Made by a program: the position numbers and the translations under genes | Notes under the pieces: generated by a model | Databases searched by the model: none | The model's input: the letters and a program-made list of their open reading frames with translations, nothing else | What the model was told of the DNA's origin: nothing | Shown: positions 1 to 9,815 of the stretch, one piece after another | How positions within the stretch are numbered: position 1 is the first letter of the stretch | How the letters are laid out: each line of letters opens with the position of its first letter | NCBI RefSeq assembly: GCF_963169125.1 | Contig: NC_084802.1 | Span: 27,657,107-27,721,106 of the forward strand | DNA: 64,000 bases | Reading direction: 5' to 3' | Source of the DNA: Humulus lupulus | Taxonomy: Eukaryota; Streptophyta; Magnoliopsida; Rosales; Cannabaceae

Positions 1-148
1 TTTTTGAGGATTAAATTAAATAAGGGTAAAAGTTTGAATGTATAGGGCCAGTCAGCAGCTTTGAGCACGTTGAGGGCTTAGTCAAGGCTGTTTACTCCAT
101 TCAAACTCAGCTAAAAATGTGTAAATTCGTGTTTAAATATTCAGCGTA

Positions 149-278
149 AGCCGATATATCGCAACTATACGGGGCGATATGTCGCAGCACGTAGATACGG
201 AAAACACGAATCGATGCACGGTCGCCTCGGGAACAAAGGTCCAGGCGATATATCGCCTATAGGGGGCGATATATCGCC
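149..278. repeat. Cluster of GCGATATATCGC palindromes
   Basis: Four imperfect to perfect copies of a 12-16 bp palindrome of the form GGCGATATATCGCC lie at about 149-163, 172-186, 243-258 and 265-278. The copies at 243-258 and 265-278 are perfect palindromes. The cluster sits about 200 bp upstream of the LTR TATA box, a position compatible with a U3 regulatory element. A similar cluster occurs in the unrelated Athila LTR at 6388-6518. Confidence 0.8.
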
Positions 279-460
279 TCCACCAGCATGTTTTCAAATA
301 CATTTGAATTCTTTTCCCTTCAGCCATTCAAACTCCTTCAACAGTCCAGCATCTTCTGAACGAGTCTTCAGCCTCTGCTGAACGATTATTCAAATGATTT
401 TCACCTAAAAAGCCATTATTTTTATTCAAGTAAAATCAAGATATTTTCATTCCCAAACTC

Positions 461-468
461 TATAAATA
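461..468 (+). promoter_or_regulatory. LTR TATA box
   Basis: TATAAATA followed by GGACC lies upstream of an A/T- and C-rich region and downstream of the palindrome cluster. It is a plausible Pol II TATA box of the LTR; the transcription start is inferred about 30 bp downstream. Confidence 0.6.
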
Positions 469-1017
469 GGACCTAGTACCCAGCCATTATTCACCATTTG
501 CTCTAAGTTCAGAGGCTGCTAGTGTTAATTGAGTGTGAGAGTGTAAACACTTGGTTTGGGGAAAAACTATAAGCTTAAACATCATAAGCTTATCATACAC
601 TTTGGGAAGTGAGTTCTATAGTATTTCGGTGGAGGTTAGAGTGATCTTGCAATCTTTGAGGTAAACCCAAAACTCTAGTTCCTTTCTGTATTTTATGTTA
701 TTTCCTTTTTCAAAAACCTTCTACTCAGTCCCCTAACCTTATTCTTATTTTGGTTAGGGAATCCAAGCTCTTAAGCATATAAGTCGGTAAGTATGTTTTT
801 ATGGTTTAGTCTTTCCATCTCTTTCATTTCATCTCCTTTCTTAGACTCACTCTTTCTTATGGTTTTAGGAGTGTTCCAAAAGTCCCAACTCAGTCCATAA
901 TCCCGGTAACTTTGGTAAGGAAAATAGGCTAGAATCAGCATGTTATGTGCTTATGTTATCTATATGTTTTATGTTATTAAAAGTGTTATGATATGTATAT
1001 GTGTATGTTTGTAGGCT

Positions 1018-1150
1018 TGGGCATATGACCCATATGACTAACAAGACCCCAAATGGGTTATGGGCATATGACCTACTTAGCTAGTAGGACCCCACTAATC
1101 CCATGGGCATATGCTTGTTTAGTCTATGGGACCCCAAGTAATAATGGCCA
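1018..1150 (+). repeat. Three-copy ~43 bp tandem repeat in the LTR
   Basis: Three units start with GGGCATATG at about 1019, 1062 and 1105. Each ends in a (G)GACCCCA block followed by AT-rich bases. The copies are diverged but in register, and they lie between the TATA box and the 3' end of the LTR. Confidence 0.75.
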
Positions 1151-1622
1151 TTATAATAAGTGTATGTTATATGTGTTATGTTAAGTCTTTATGTTTTCTT
1201 ATGAAATTATGTATATGATTTTGTGTTAGATTTTCCTTGCTGGGCATTAGGCTCACTCCTTTCTGTTTATGTGCAGGAAAATAAGTTTAGAGGCGGAAAG
1301 ATTCGTGACGCTTGGAGAATGTGTATCGATGATGAATGGAGTCAAGGGGGCCGAGCGTTATTCGATTCGAGGATATAGTCTCCTTTTATGTTTTTATGGT
1401 TTTTATGTGTATTTTCCGCATTATTATGTAATGTCTTTTATTTTAAATCTTGTTTTGTTTTAAAGACAATGGGATCCCAAAATCCTTCTTAGTATTCTGT
1501 TGATTTGTAAATAACTCTTATTTTGCAAGTTACTCAATAAATTATGGTATTTTCGTAAAAATGTAGGATTTATGTATAGTTTTGTTAATGGTCCAAATAG
1601 TCTAGATTAGTGGGTCATTACA

Positions 1623-2944
1623 GCATGACTCATCAAAGAGAAAATGCTCATCCATCTCTAATAATTTGCATAGTGTCTTAGTAACTATAGAGAAGTCTTT
1701 AATAAAGCACTTATGAAATCTGGCGTTGCCTAGAAAACTTCAAATTCCTTTCACATTAGTTGGCGGTGGTAAGTTCTCAATAGTAGAAATATTTGCTTTA
1801 TCCACCTCCAAACCCAAAGAAGAAATTTGGTGCCCAAGTAAAATCCTCTCCTTAACCATGAAGTGGCACTTCTCCCTGTTAAGAACAAGATTTGTCTCCA
1901 CACACCTTTTAAGAACTATTCCAAGGTTGCACAAACAAAAGTCAAACGATGAATAAAAAACTGAATTTTTTTTCCATAAATACCTCCATTATATTCTCCA
2001 CTAAGTCAGCAAAAATGGCCATCATACACCTTTGAAAAGTGGCTGGTGCATTACACAAGCCAAATGGCATCCTACGAAAGGAGAACATACCATATGGACA
2101 AGTAAAGGTGATCTTCTCTTGGTCCTCCGAAGCAATAACAATTTGATTATATCCTGAATAACCATCAAGGAAGCAATAAAATCATGGTGCGCCAAGCGAT
2201 CTAACATTTGGTCAATGAAAGGCAAGGGAAAATGATCTTTTCGATTTTCCCTATTAACATTCATATAATCAATACACACTCTCCACCCCGTCACAGTGTG
2301 AGTTGGAATTAACTAATTCTTTTCATTTCTCACTACGGTCATTCCACCTTTCTTTGGTACCACCGAACCAGACTCACCCATGAACTATCCGAAATGGCAT
2401 AAATAATTCTAGCATTCAAGAGTTTCAACACTTCTACTCTCACAACTTCCTTCATGGATGGATTAAGCCATCGTTGATGTTCAATAAAAGGCTTATAAGA
2501 ATCCTCCATAAGGATCTTGTGCATACAAATAGCCGGACTAATGCCTTTAATATTTGAAATTGACCAAGTAAAGGTGGATGAATACCTCTTTAAAGTCTCT
2601 AGCAACTTCTTTTCATCTTCCTCATTCAATGATGTCGATATAATTATGGATTTGGTATATCCATCTCCCAAAAATACATATTGAATATGAGCGGGTAATT
2701 GCTTCAAAACAACCCCATCACTAGTACTATTCTTTTTCTCCGAGCTATTATCAATGGTTAGGGCCTTGTAGATATCTTCCTTCTTTGGCACTTCCATTTC
2801 TACCGATACTGCTTCTAAAGCAAAGACACTATCTACCACCTCCACATCATTCATGCCCAAATCCACCCCAAGGTCCTCTTTATAAATTGATGTTGTCAAA
2901 CATAGTTCCAAAGGGTCATTTATGAAACATGGTTTTAAAAACAT
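1623..2944 (-). pseudogene. Athila reverse transcriptase (broken, 3' end cut off)
   Basis: The upstream half is open from 2944 to 2339 and contains the Athila hallmarks HKILMED, IEHQRWLNPSMKEVVR and EVLKLL. The next piece (2294-2022) has TGWRVCIDY and DHFPLPFIDQMLDRLA, and the third (1934-1740) has VETNLVLNREKCHFMV and LLGHQIS. These are in different frames, so there are at least two frame breaks. At the catalytic site (about 1967-1976) the usual FMDD reads FMEK, so both catalytic aspartates are lost. The sequence ends at 1623, where the neighbouring LTR begins. RT copies the element RNA into cDNA; this copy cannot do so. Confidence 0.85.
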
Positions 2945-3550
2945 TTCTTAAACATGGAGTAACTACATTCATTCTCTTACACTCTGCTTGCTCCTTGGGA
3001 AATCTCATGGCATTACTAATGTTGAACTTTAATTCTTCGCCATTCACCCTTAGAGTCAAGTTACCATCATGGACATCAATCAAAGCTTTTCCGATTGCAA
3101 GAAAAGGTCTTCCTAAGATTATATGAATTTCTTGGTCTTCCTCCATATCAAGAACAACAAAATAAACTAGAAAAATTAATCTATCTATCTTCACTAAAAC
3201 ATCTTCAATGATACCTCTAGGATACGTCAAAGAATGATCCGCCAATTGTAAGGAAATAGTAGTTGGTGTGACCTCTCCAATATTGAGTTTCTGAAAGATA
3301 GAGAGAGGCCTTAGATTGATACTAGCACCGCACCCAAATCACACAAGGCCTTCTCAATATGTAGCTCACTAATCACACGTAGAATTGTAAAACTTCCCGG
3401 ATCCTTCAACTTTTCCGGTAATTGTCTCTTGATAATGGCACTACATTCTTTTGTTAGCTTCACCGTCTCATAATCCTCTAACTTATGCTTCTTAGATATC
3501 ACCTCCATCATAAACTTAGCGTAGTTTGACATTTGCTCAAGAGCATCCAC
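2916..3550 (-). pseudogene. Athila aspartic protease region, frameshifted at the active site
   Basis: The piece from 3550 to 3311 ends in ALCDLGA, the Athila protease active-site block. The downstream half (3245-2916) continues with LADHSLTYPRGIIEDVLVK and IILGRPFLAIGKALIDV, both standard for Athila protease. Between them a perfect 5 bp tandem duplication (3325-3334, GCACC twice on the + strand) shifts the frame immediately after the catalytic DLGA. The protein would normally cleave the gag-pol polyprotein inside the particle. Confidence 0.85.
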
Positions 3551-3988
3551 AAAAGGAATGTTGATATGGATTTTCTTGAAAATATTTAGGATTTCTCAAA
3601 TTTCTTATCAATCGCCTTCTTATGAAATCGTTGAGGGAATAACAATGGAGTAGTAATCTTAGGTGGATTATCCAGAAAAGTAATGGAACCCAGCTTAACC
3701 ACCAATGGCTCTTTCTTCAGAATCTCTTCCTTTGGCTTGATTTCTTCATTCTCACATTTCTTGGGATTTTTTTAAATCTTTTTCTTTTCAACAATAGGAG
3801 CATCCAATTCTTGTCCACTCCTCAAAGTAATGGCATTGCACTCTTTCAGATTCTTCTCTGTGTCACTAGGAAAAGATCTAGCCAATTGATTCTTCATAGC
3901 ATTGGCCGATTGAACCACTTGTGCTTCCAATGTCTTCATTGTTGCTCCCATATTAGTACAATGTGTTACAATACTATTGAGCCAGGTA
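3551..3988 (-). other. Athila gag-protease linker, degenerate
   Basis: This stretch between gag and protease encodes no continuous frame. It holds low-complexity Lys/Glu/Pro-rich fragments, as expected for the linker of an Athila gag-pol. I see no separate gene here. Confidence 0.5.
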
Positions 3989-5089
3989 TCATGTTGATCT
4001 AGCCTCCATTATGTAAGTCTTCAGTAAATCTTCAAGTGACTGTGAAGGCTTTTCCCCTATTTGTTTAGTTGGGTCTTGGGGTGGTTGAAGAACGTTCCTG
4101 TTGTTGGCATAGAAATTTGTTTCATGATTTAGGAGGCCAGAATGGTAATAAGTGGGCAAGTTGTTGTTGGGCCTAAAGTTGTAGTTTTGATTGACATATT
4201 GATATTTTTCATCCACCAACCCATTCGAACTTGAAGCTTGTGTCACATTCACTATTTCTTGACTTGCCGCTACTTTATTTTCAGTGAGACCCTTAATCTG
4301 ATTAGTCAAAGCAGACATTTGCGCCACCAGTGACATTATTTGATCTACTTCAAAAACCCCAACTGCCTTTTTCACCGTTAATCTCTCACTCTTCCATTGA
4401 CAACTATTTATGGCCATATCCTCAAATATAATTAATGCCTTTGTCGGTGTCTTTGATAAACTTGTTCCACCTGATGCGACATCAATATGTGATATTGTTG
4501 GACCATTGAGCCCATTATAGAATAATTGAACTTGAAACCAATCCTCTATGCCAAGTTGAGGAAATTTTTTTAGCATCTCCTTAAATCTATCCCATGCCTC
4601 ATATAATTGCCCGGATTCCATCTGCCTAAATTTAGTGATCTCAGCCCTTAATTGTGAAGTTATAGATGGCGGGAAAAATTTAGTGAGGAATTTCTGTGCC
4701 ATATCCTCCCAAGTATTTACATTTATTGGGGGTATAGATTGAAACCAAGGCCGGGCTCTGTCCCTCAATGAAAATGAAAAGAGCTTCAACCGAATAGTAT
4801 CTGCCATGACCCCATTGATCTTGATTGTGTCACAAATCTCCAAGAAAGTTGCCAAGTGAATATTGGGGACTTCATGAGCTAGACCAGAATATTGATTTTG
4901 CTGCACCATGTTGACCAAGGCCGACTCAAGCTCAAAATTCTTGGCATTCACTTGTTGCCTTTGAATGCTCGAATAAATGTCATTCATGACCAGCCTAAAA
5001 TAATCTCTCAAGGTTCGGTTCACTGGTGCATTCACATGAGCATTATTATTGTTGGCTTTCACATTGTTATTGTTAACTTGGTCTGCCAT
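3989..5089 (-). CDS. Athila gag (366 aa)
   Basis: Open reading frame of 366 codons with an Asn-rich N-terminus. The central retrotransposon gag domain spans roughly residues 70-210, including LATFLEICDT, RLKLFSFSLRDRARPWF, FLTKFFPP and LYEAWDRFKEMLKKFP, then QVQLFYNGL. Gag forms the virus-like particle that packages element RNA. No CCHC zinc knuckle is visible before the stop, which is usual for Athila N-terminal gag. The start ATG at 5089 is the first in frame and lies about 215 bp downstream of the primer binding site. This is the best preserved part of the element. Confidence 0.88.
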   Translation of the reverse strand: MADQVNNNNVKANNNNAHVNAPVNRTLRDYFRLVMNDIYSSIQRQQVNAKNFELESALVNMVQQNQYSGLAHEVPNIHLATFLEICDTIKINGVMADTIRLKLFSFSLRDRARPWFQSIPPINVNTWEDMAQKFLTKFFPPSITSQLRAEITKFRQMESGQLYEAWDRFKEMLKKFPQLGIEDWFQVQLFYNGLNGPTISHIDVASGGTSLSKTPTKALIIFEDMAINSCQWKSERLTVKKAVGVFEVDQIMSLVAQMSALTNQIKGLTENKVAASQEIVNVTQASSSNGLVDEKYQYVNQNYNFRPNNNLPTYYHSGLLNHETNFYANNRNVLQPPQDPTKQIGEKPSQSLEDLLKTYIMEARST

Positions 5090-5303
5090 TTTTTGTGATC
5101 TAGCTCGTCACCCTCTCCTAATAGATGATAGAATTCTTTCAATTTCAGGATCTAACAGTAGGAGATTTGAGGGACGAGCTTTTCGCATACACCTTCAACC
5201 ACAAAAATTTAGAAACCAAAGTTAGTAAAAAAATAAAAATAAATACTTAGATTAAAATTCGATATTTTCTTCGCTATATCAATTCTATTTCAATTTCTTT
5301 TTA

Positions 5304-5322
5304 ATCCCTGGCAACGACGCAA
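5304..5322 (-). promoter_or_regulatory. Athila primer binding site (tRNA-Asp-like)
   Basis: The minus strand reads TTGCGTCGTTGCCAGGGAT a few bases after the LTR end. It is a decayed match to the tRNA-Asp-complementary site (TGGCGCCGTTGCCGGGGA) used by Athila elements. It fixes the inner end of the 5' LTR. Confidence 0.8.
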
Positions 5323-5328
5323 AAAACT

Positions 5329-6677
5329 TGTTGCGAAAAATAATTACAATGCTTGCAAGTGCACAAATCGAACAAGTAGTAAAGTAGTCCCAAAGACAGA
5401 TATCGTCCCACAAGGATTAAAATCAATTAAATAGATTAAGTACAACAAGTACTAAATCCTAACTTTATCTAAGTAATCAATTTCGAAAGATAACAAAAAC
5501 TTGAAATAGAATATGAATTTTAAAGAAAAAATAGTTAAATGTGAATAAACTCAATATAATAACAATTGTTAAGGTTTTGAATTCACTCTCTAAAATTTCT
5601 AACTCTAATCATTAATGTGCCTAATTCTATCCAATATTTTCAAGAACCTAAAGCATTATTTTATCTCTATATCATCTCTCAAGTGCCACATAAAGAATGT
5701 GTAAGTGACAACTAGCCTATATCTTTATACAACCATTTATCCCTACCTTCATTAAGTTCCACTCTAGAAACAATCATTCCACCTCTCAATTTCACAATCT
5801 TGAATTATTTCGGCTATCTAGATCCATGATTATCTCTCGATCTCACATAATCTAAGTTATTTTACCCGCTGCCGGATTGTTTGAATGTTCCCCTCTCGAG
5901 TAATATTTTTCACAATCTAAATAAAACCCTAATTATAATAATATACTGTAAAACAATATTAGCATCACAATTGAAGCAATAATAATTTAAAGTAGAACAT
6001 AGGAACAATATTGGACTAAATTAAACCTTGCATTAAATCATAAAGATAGCATCATATCAAGAGATCTGTCTACACCTTAATAAACAAGAAAACTAGCCAC
6101 ACATAATAAGGTTCATAATCTCAAAATATTGTAATTAACCAGAAAAATCAAAGAAATAAAGAAAACTAAAGAACTTCAATGATATGGCTTGATTCACTTC
6201 TTAGATCTTCCACAGATGAGTCTCCTTTTCAAAATGTCTTTCTCTTCCTTTTTTTTATCTGTGTTTTGTTCGTGCCCTAGCCTCTTGAAACATCCTTGGC
6301 CGACTTCCCTTCGAATTAGAATTAAAAACATGTAAAAAATCAAGTTTCCTGATCTTTGTGGCCAACAAATGATGTCTTGTAGTTATCAGGCGACGCATCG
6401 CCTGTGACAAGCGATGCATCGCCATATTACAAGAGACTTATCGCCTAGCTCTCTGCCCAGGTGTGCTTTTTCCCATATTTTTGCGACTTGTCGCCTATCA
6501 GAAAGCGACGTAATGCCTCCTTCTCTAACTTAAACACTTGAAATAATGTACAAAACACTAAATTATTCAATTCCTACACACTTAAGGGAAGCTCATCAAA
6601 TCTACACAAAAACTTAAAGAAAACACAGCATTTTAGGTACAAAAGTAATATTTGAGTGCATAAATATGCACTCATCA
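5329..6677 (-). repeat. Athila 5' LTR (about 1.35 kb)
   Basis: On the minus strand it starts TGATGAGTGCATATTTATGC at 6677 and ends TTTTTCGCAACA at 5329, right beside the primer binding site. It has no coding capacity. It contains a cluster of GCGATGCATCGC-type palindromes at 6388-6518. The matching 3' LTR is not in the window. Confidence 0.8.
6388..6518. repeat. GCGAT-ATCGC palindrome cluster in the Athila LTR
   Basis: Palindromic units lie at 6388-6403 (AGGCGACGCATCGCCT), 6411-6422 (GCGATGCATCGC, perfect) and 6483-6494 (GCGACTTGTCGC), with half-sites near 6435 and 6505. The motif and spacing resemble the cluster at 149-278, though the two LTRs are otherwise unrelated. Confidence 0.75.
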
Positions 6678-7507
6678 GGGAGCGACTATAGTTGGTCCCT
6701 TGGTTCAGATCTATCGGTAGGTCCAAACCTGTTTTCAGAACGTGAATAAGTTATAAAGCTCAATTTATTTTTTATATGATATGGTGTAAATTGTAGGGGA
6801 AATGAGGAAAAGATTAAGACTTTTAATTAATTATTTTATTTAAATAAGCTTTTGAAAATTACTAATTGGCTCCCAAAATTCAAATAACTTAGCACATAAT
6901 TCCCTACTTATCTATTTCCAAAACTCCACATCTTATTTAATAAATGACATATTAATTCAAACAACTTATTTTAATACCTTACCATAATATTAAACTCTAA
7001 ACTTATATTATTCATAATTATAAAAATTAAAGTTGCTATAGTATAGGCTTAAATAAATAATAAATTATTTGTTATATGTAATTATAATTTTATCAAATAA
7101 ATAAATTTTGAAATAATAAAAAATTAAATAGTATTTAAAAAAATATATATTAAAAATAAGTGTTAAAAAAGTAAGTTATATTAGATATTTTAATACAAAA
7201 AACTATTATTTTTAAAAATATACAAATAATATAGTTTTTTTATGAACATAAAAATTACAAACTAACCAAGGAAGAACAAAATTAAAAAAAAAAACATCAC
7301 GAGACTATTTTAACCAATTTTCTAGATGGCTTAAACTAGTTTTATCACGGCTGGCGCTAAACCTCGAGGTGCTCTATGCAAAATATAATATTTTTATAAT
7401 AAAAAGTTATATATAAAATAATATTTTTAAAATTTGAGACTCTTTATGTATTGAAAAAAAATGTAATTTTTTAAAAATTTGGACCCTTTTAAGTAGAGCA
7501 CAAGTAG
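6678..7507. other. AT-rich spacer, no gene seen
   Basis: About 830 bp of very AT-rich sequence with poly(A)/poly(T) tracts and stops in all frames. I recognise no coding, RNA or repeat family here. It separates the Athila 5' LTR from the copia 3' LTR. Confidence 0.6.
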
Positions 7508-7936
7508 TACAAGATTGTATATAATGAGAAATTGAAAAATAATTAAGAACACATTCCTGATTCTTCCATAACAATAATTGAGATTTGGTAGTGCAATAAT
7601 GACCAACTAAGTCTTTCTCCCTAAATCTCTAAATCAGAAGCAGATCAAATAGATCAACTAAATACAAACACATACAATAATGATGAGACAATATGTATTT
7701 ATAGAGTTGGGGAAGGGAATTAGCTACATAACCCTAGTTGGACTGAGCATTCTCATCAAAGACTTCAGTCAACTAGAAAGCCCACGCTTTTGCTCAACTA
7801 GACTTCACACACATGCTAAACCCATTAACTATAGATCACTAATTATATGGGCTAATACAACAAAGAACTATCCAACAACCCATAGTTTAATAAAACAATT
7901 AAAATGTTAATGCAAGCCCAAAATAAAAGTCTTACA
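7508..7936 (-). repeat. Copia A 3' LTR
   Basis: It aligns with the 5' LTR at 18830-19269 from TACAAGATTGTATATAA to the end TGTAAGAC (minus strand, 7936). The outermost ~25 bp seen in the other copy (TGTTAGAAAT on +) cannot be found here, so the outer end is eroded. A TATTTATA block (minus TATAAATA) is shared with the partner LTR. Confidence 0.8.
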
Positions 7937-7950
7937 TTCTCCCAGTTGGG
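7937..7950 (-). promoter_or_regulatory. Copia A polypurine tract
   Basis: The minus strand reads CCCAACTGGGAGAA directly before the LTR start TGTAAGAC. Its position and purine content fit the plus-strand priming site of the element. Confidence 0.7.
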
Positions 7951-8547
7951 CTACATTAATTTTCAATACATATATATATTAAAATAATTTAATTTGAAAA
8001 TGACTCATGTGTTGAATAACAATAAAATATTTGTGGCCACTTTTAAAACAATAGTTATTAGATAGCATCTCAAACAACTGGTCCAGTTCAATCATTGATA
8101 TTGAACTATGACAATCACTTTGTTTCTTAATCAACAAAAGATATTCATAATCATAAATACCAATAACCAAACCGAGATGGTTGACAAGTCTAGAAGTGTG
8201 GTAAGGAAATATGTTTGGCATGTGATCAATAAAATAACATAATCTCCTTATCAGTCCTCAATTTCACTGATGTCATGACGCTTAATAAATAAGCCAGTGA
8301 AATCAACCATTACCAATGCTTAATAAATAAGATAGTGTAATATCATTAGATATGCTTAAAAATTAAGCCAACATGATATCATTGCCATTAAGCTAATAAA
8401 CTCAAAAGACAATAAGCATAACAATATGAACCATGCTTTTAATTCAACCATTCTCGAGAATATAACAAAACATAATTGAAAACATAACCATTCAATAAAA
8501 TAATCATAATTTCTAACAAACAAAAGAAATAGAAGAGAAAACTCCCA
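7951..8547 (-). other. Copia A 3' untranslated region
   Basis: About 600 bp between the pol stop (near 8548) and the polypurine tract. It has no supported reading frame. It is AT-rich with short repeated AAGCATTA-like segments around 8280-8400. Confidence 0.55.
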
Positions 8548-9158
8548 CTAACCCAAAAGATCAAAAGATTCTAAAATGCTCATATCAACAACATGTTCAT
8601 TAAACAATGAGGCACTTAACCCTTTGGTGAGAGGATCTGCTAACATCAACTCTGTCTTGCAATTTTCTATAACAATATCTCATTTCTTGACTAAATCTCT
8701 CACGGTAAGATACTTTATCTCCGTATGCTTTGAAGCACTAATGATCTTGTTATTCTTTGGAAAAAAAATGACAGCACTATAATCAGCATAGGCAAGGAAA
8801 TAGAATCAACTACTCGTATCTCTGAAATCATATTATTTAACCACAAAGCTTTTAAAGATGCCCTATAACATGCTACAAACTCAGCATACATAGTAGATGA
8901 CGTAATCAAAGTCTATTTAACACTTTTCCAAGAAATAGTTGCACCAGTCAAAGTAAAAATATATCCAAAATTTGACTTTAAATCATCCACAAAACCACCA
9001 AAATATGAATCATAATAACCAACATCTCAGAGACTCTCAACATGCTTATACACAAGCATAAAATTCTTGGTTCTTTGCAAATATCACATCACTTTCTTGA
9101 ATGCAACCCAATGATCATGTCCAGGATTAGATAAATATCTCCCAAGAACATTGACTAC
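8548..9158 (-). pseudogene. Copia A RNase H / end of pol
   Basis: Translated fragments read VLGRYLSNPGHDHW just inside the insertion site, then STMYAEFVACYRASLKALWL. After a frameshift come KHTEIKYLTVRDLV, a stop, and MLADPLTKGL, ending at a stop near 8548. These are the ordered blocks of a copia RNase H, which removes RNA from the RNA-DNA hybrid. The 5' part of this gene lies beyond the nested element at 13733 onward. At least one frameshift and two stops make it non-functional. Confidence 0.85.
9154..9158. repeat. Target-site duplication ACTAC (partner 13728-13732)
   Basis: ACTAC directly precedes the 5' LTR of the nested element, and an identical ACTAC directly follows its 3' LTR at 13728-13732. 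It marks a single integration event into Copia A. Confidence 0.95.
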
Positions 9159-9339
9159 TGTTATCCCCAAAATTTTGTTCAATGACGTGGCAATCGGATG
9201 GGACAAGTGGCAATGCATGTCCAGTAAATGACACATTAATAGTCAATAAATATGTTGAATAAAGAAATGTAAAGGTTGGATGTTGACCTGCGGAGTTGTG
9301 ATATTACTGGTTAGGAAATAAATTTAGCCGACTAGTAGT

Positions 9340-9515
9340 GTGATTTGCCATGCCCGACCAGTGGTTTGCCATGCCCGACTGGTTGTGTGCCATGCCTGAC
9401 CAGTGGTGTGTCATGCCCAACCGGTGGTGTTCCATGCCCGACCAGTAGTGTGATTTGCCATGCCCGACCGGTTGTGTGCCATGCCCGACCAGTGGTGTGT
9501 CATGCCAGGCCAGTA
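9340..9515 (+). repeat. LTR minisatellite, ~22-27 bp unit CATGCCCGACCAGTGGTGTG
   Basis: Seven to eight tandem units built around CATGCCCGACC(A/G)GT(G/T)GTGTG, with some units carrying an extra ATTTGC. The equivalent array is in the 3' LTR at about 12903-13090. It lies about 200-350 bp into U3, the slot where other LTRs of this superfamily carry different arrays. Confidence 0.88.
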
Positions 9516-9807
9516 GTGTCCCTTGGCCAATCGATGAGTTGTCTTTGCCGACCAATCACTTCGGGGATGGATTTGGTCGTTCAACGGATCAGAATCTCAG
9601 AAGTTATCGTCTAGTGACTCTTCAGTGAAGCCTCAATAACAGCTTCAACCTGAATCATTCGCAACCGCCGCGAGAATCTCTCAGATATCCCGGAATAGTA
9701 GCTATATTGTTGTAATTTGAATTTTTTTATATTTTCTTAATTAAAGTTGGTTGGAACAATCAAGGACCCCGTCAAACGGGATATTTCTCATGTACGATCC
9801 ATGAGCC

Positions 9808-9815
9808 TATAAATA
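9808..9815 (+). promoter_or_regulatory. TATA box within a 9 bp inverted repeat
   Basis: TATAAATA is framed by CCATGAGCC (9799-9807) and GGCTCATGG (9819-9827), a perfect 9 bp inverted repeat. The same layout occurs in the solo LTR at 32342-32370 and on the minus strand near 60418-60446. The partner TATA in the 3' LTR is at 13374-13381, with one arm mismatch. Confidence 0.75.

Larger units (their letters stand above)
1..1622 (+). mobile_element. Right part of a gypsy-type LTR (+ strand), left end outside window
   Basis: The stretch ends in GGGTCATTACA, a normal LTR 3' terminus, exactly where the coding frame of the neighbouring Athila pol is cut. It has no coding capacity. It carries a TATA box near 461, a three-copy tandem repeat near 1018-1150 and the LTR motif CTTGCTGGGC..GGCTCAC near 1235-1256, which recurs in the Tekay-type LTRs elsewhere in the window and fixes the orientation as +. 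The right-hand flank GCATG (1623-1627) is the expected target-site duplication, but its partner lies outside the window. It could be a solo LTR or the 3' LTR of an element extending to the left. Confidence 0.72.
1623..6677 (-). mobile_element. Truncated Athila-type Ty3/gypsy retrotransposon
   Basis: Reading the minus strand from 6677: an LTR (6677-5329), a tRNA-Asp-like primer binding site, an Athila-type gag (5089-3989), a protease region and reverse transcriptase. The coding sequence then stops abruptly at 1623 against the LTR at 1-1622, so RNase H, integrase and the 3' LTR are absent from the window. The gag motifs (LEICDT, SLRDRARPWF, LYEAWDRFKEMLKKFP) and the protease/RT arrangement are typical of Athila. 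Several lesions (protease frameshift, loss of the RT catalytic aspartates, internal stops) make it non-functional. Confidence 0.9.
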
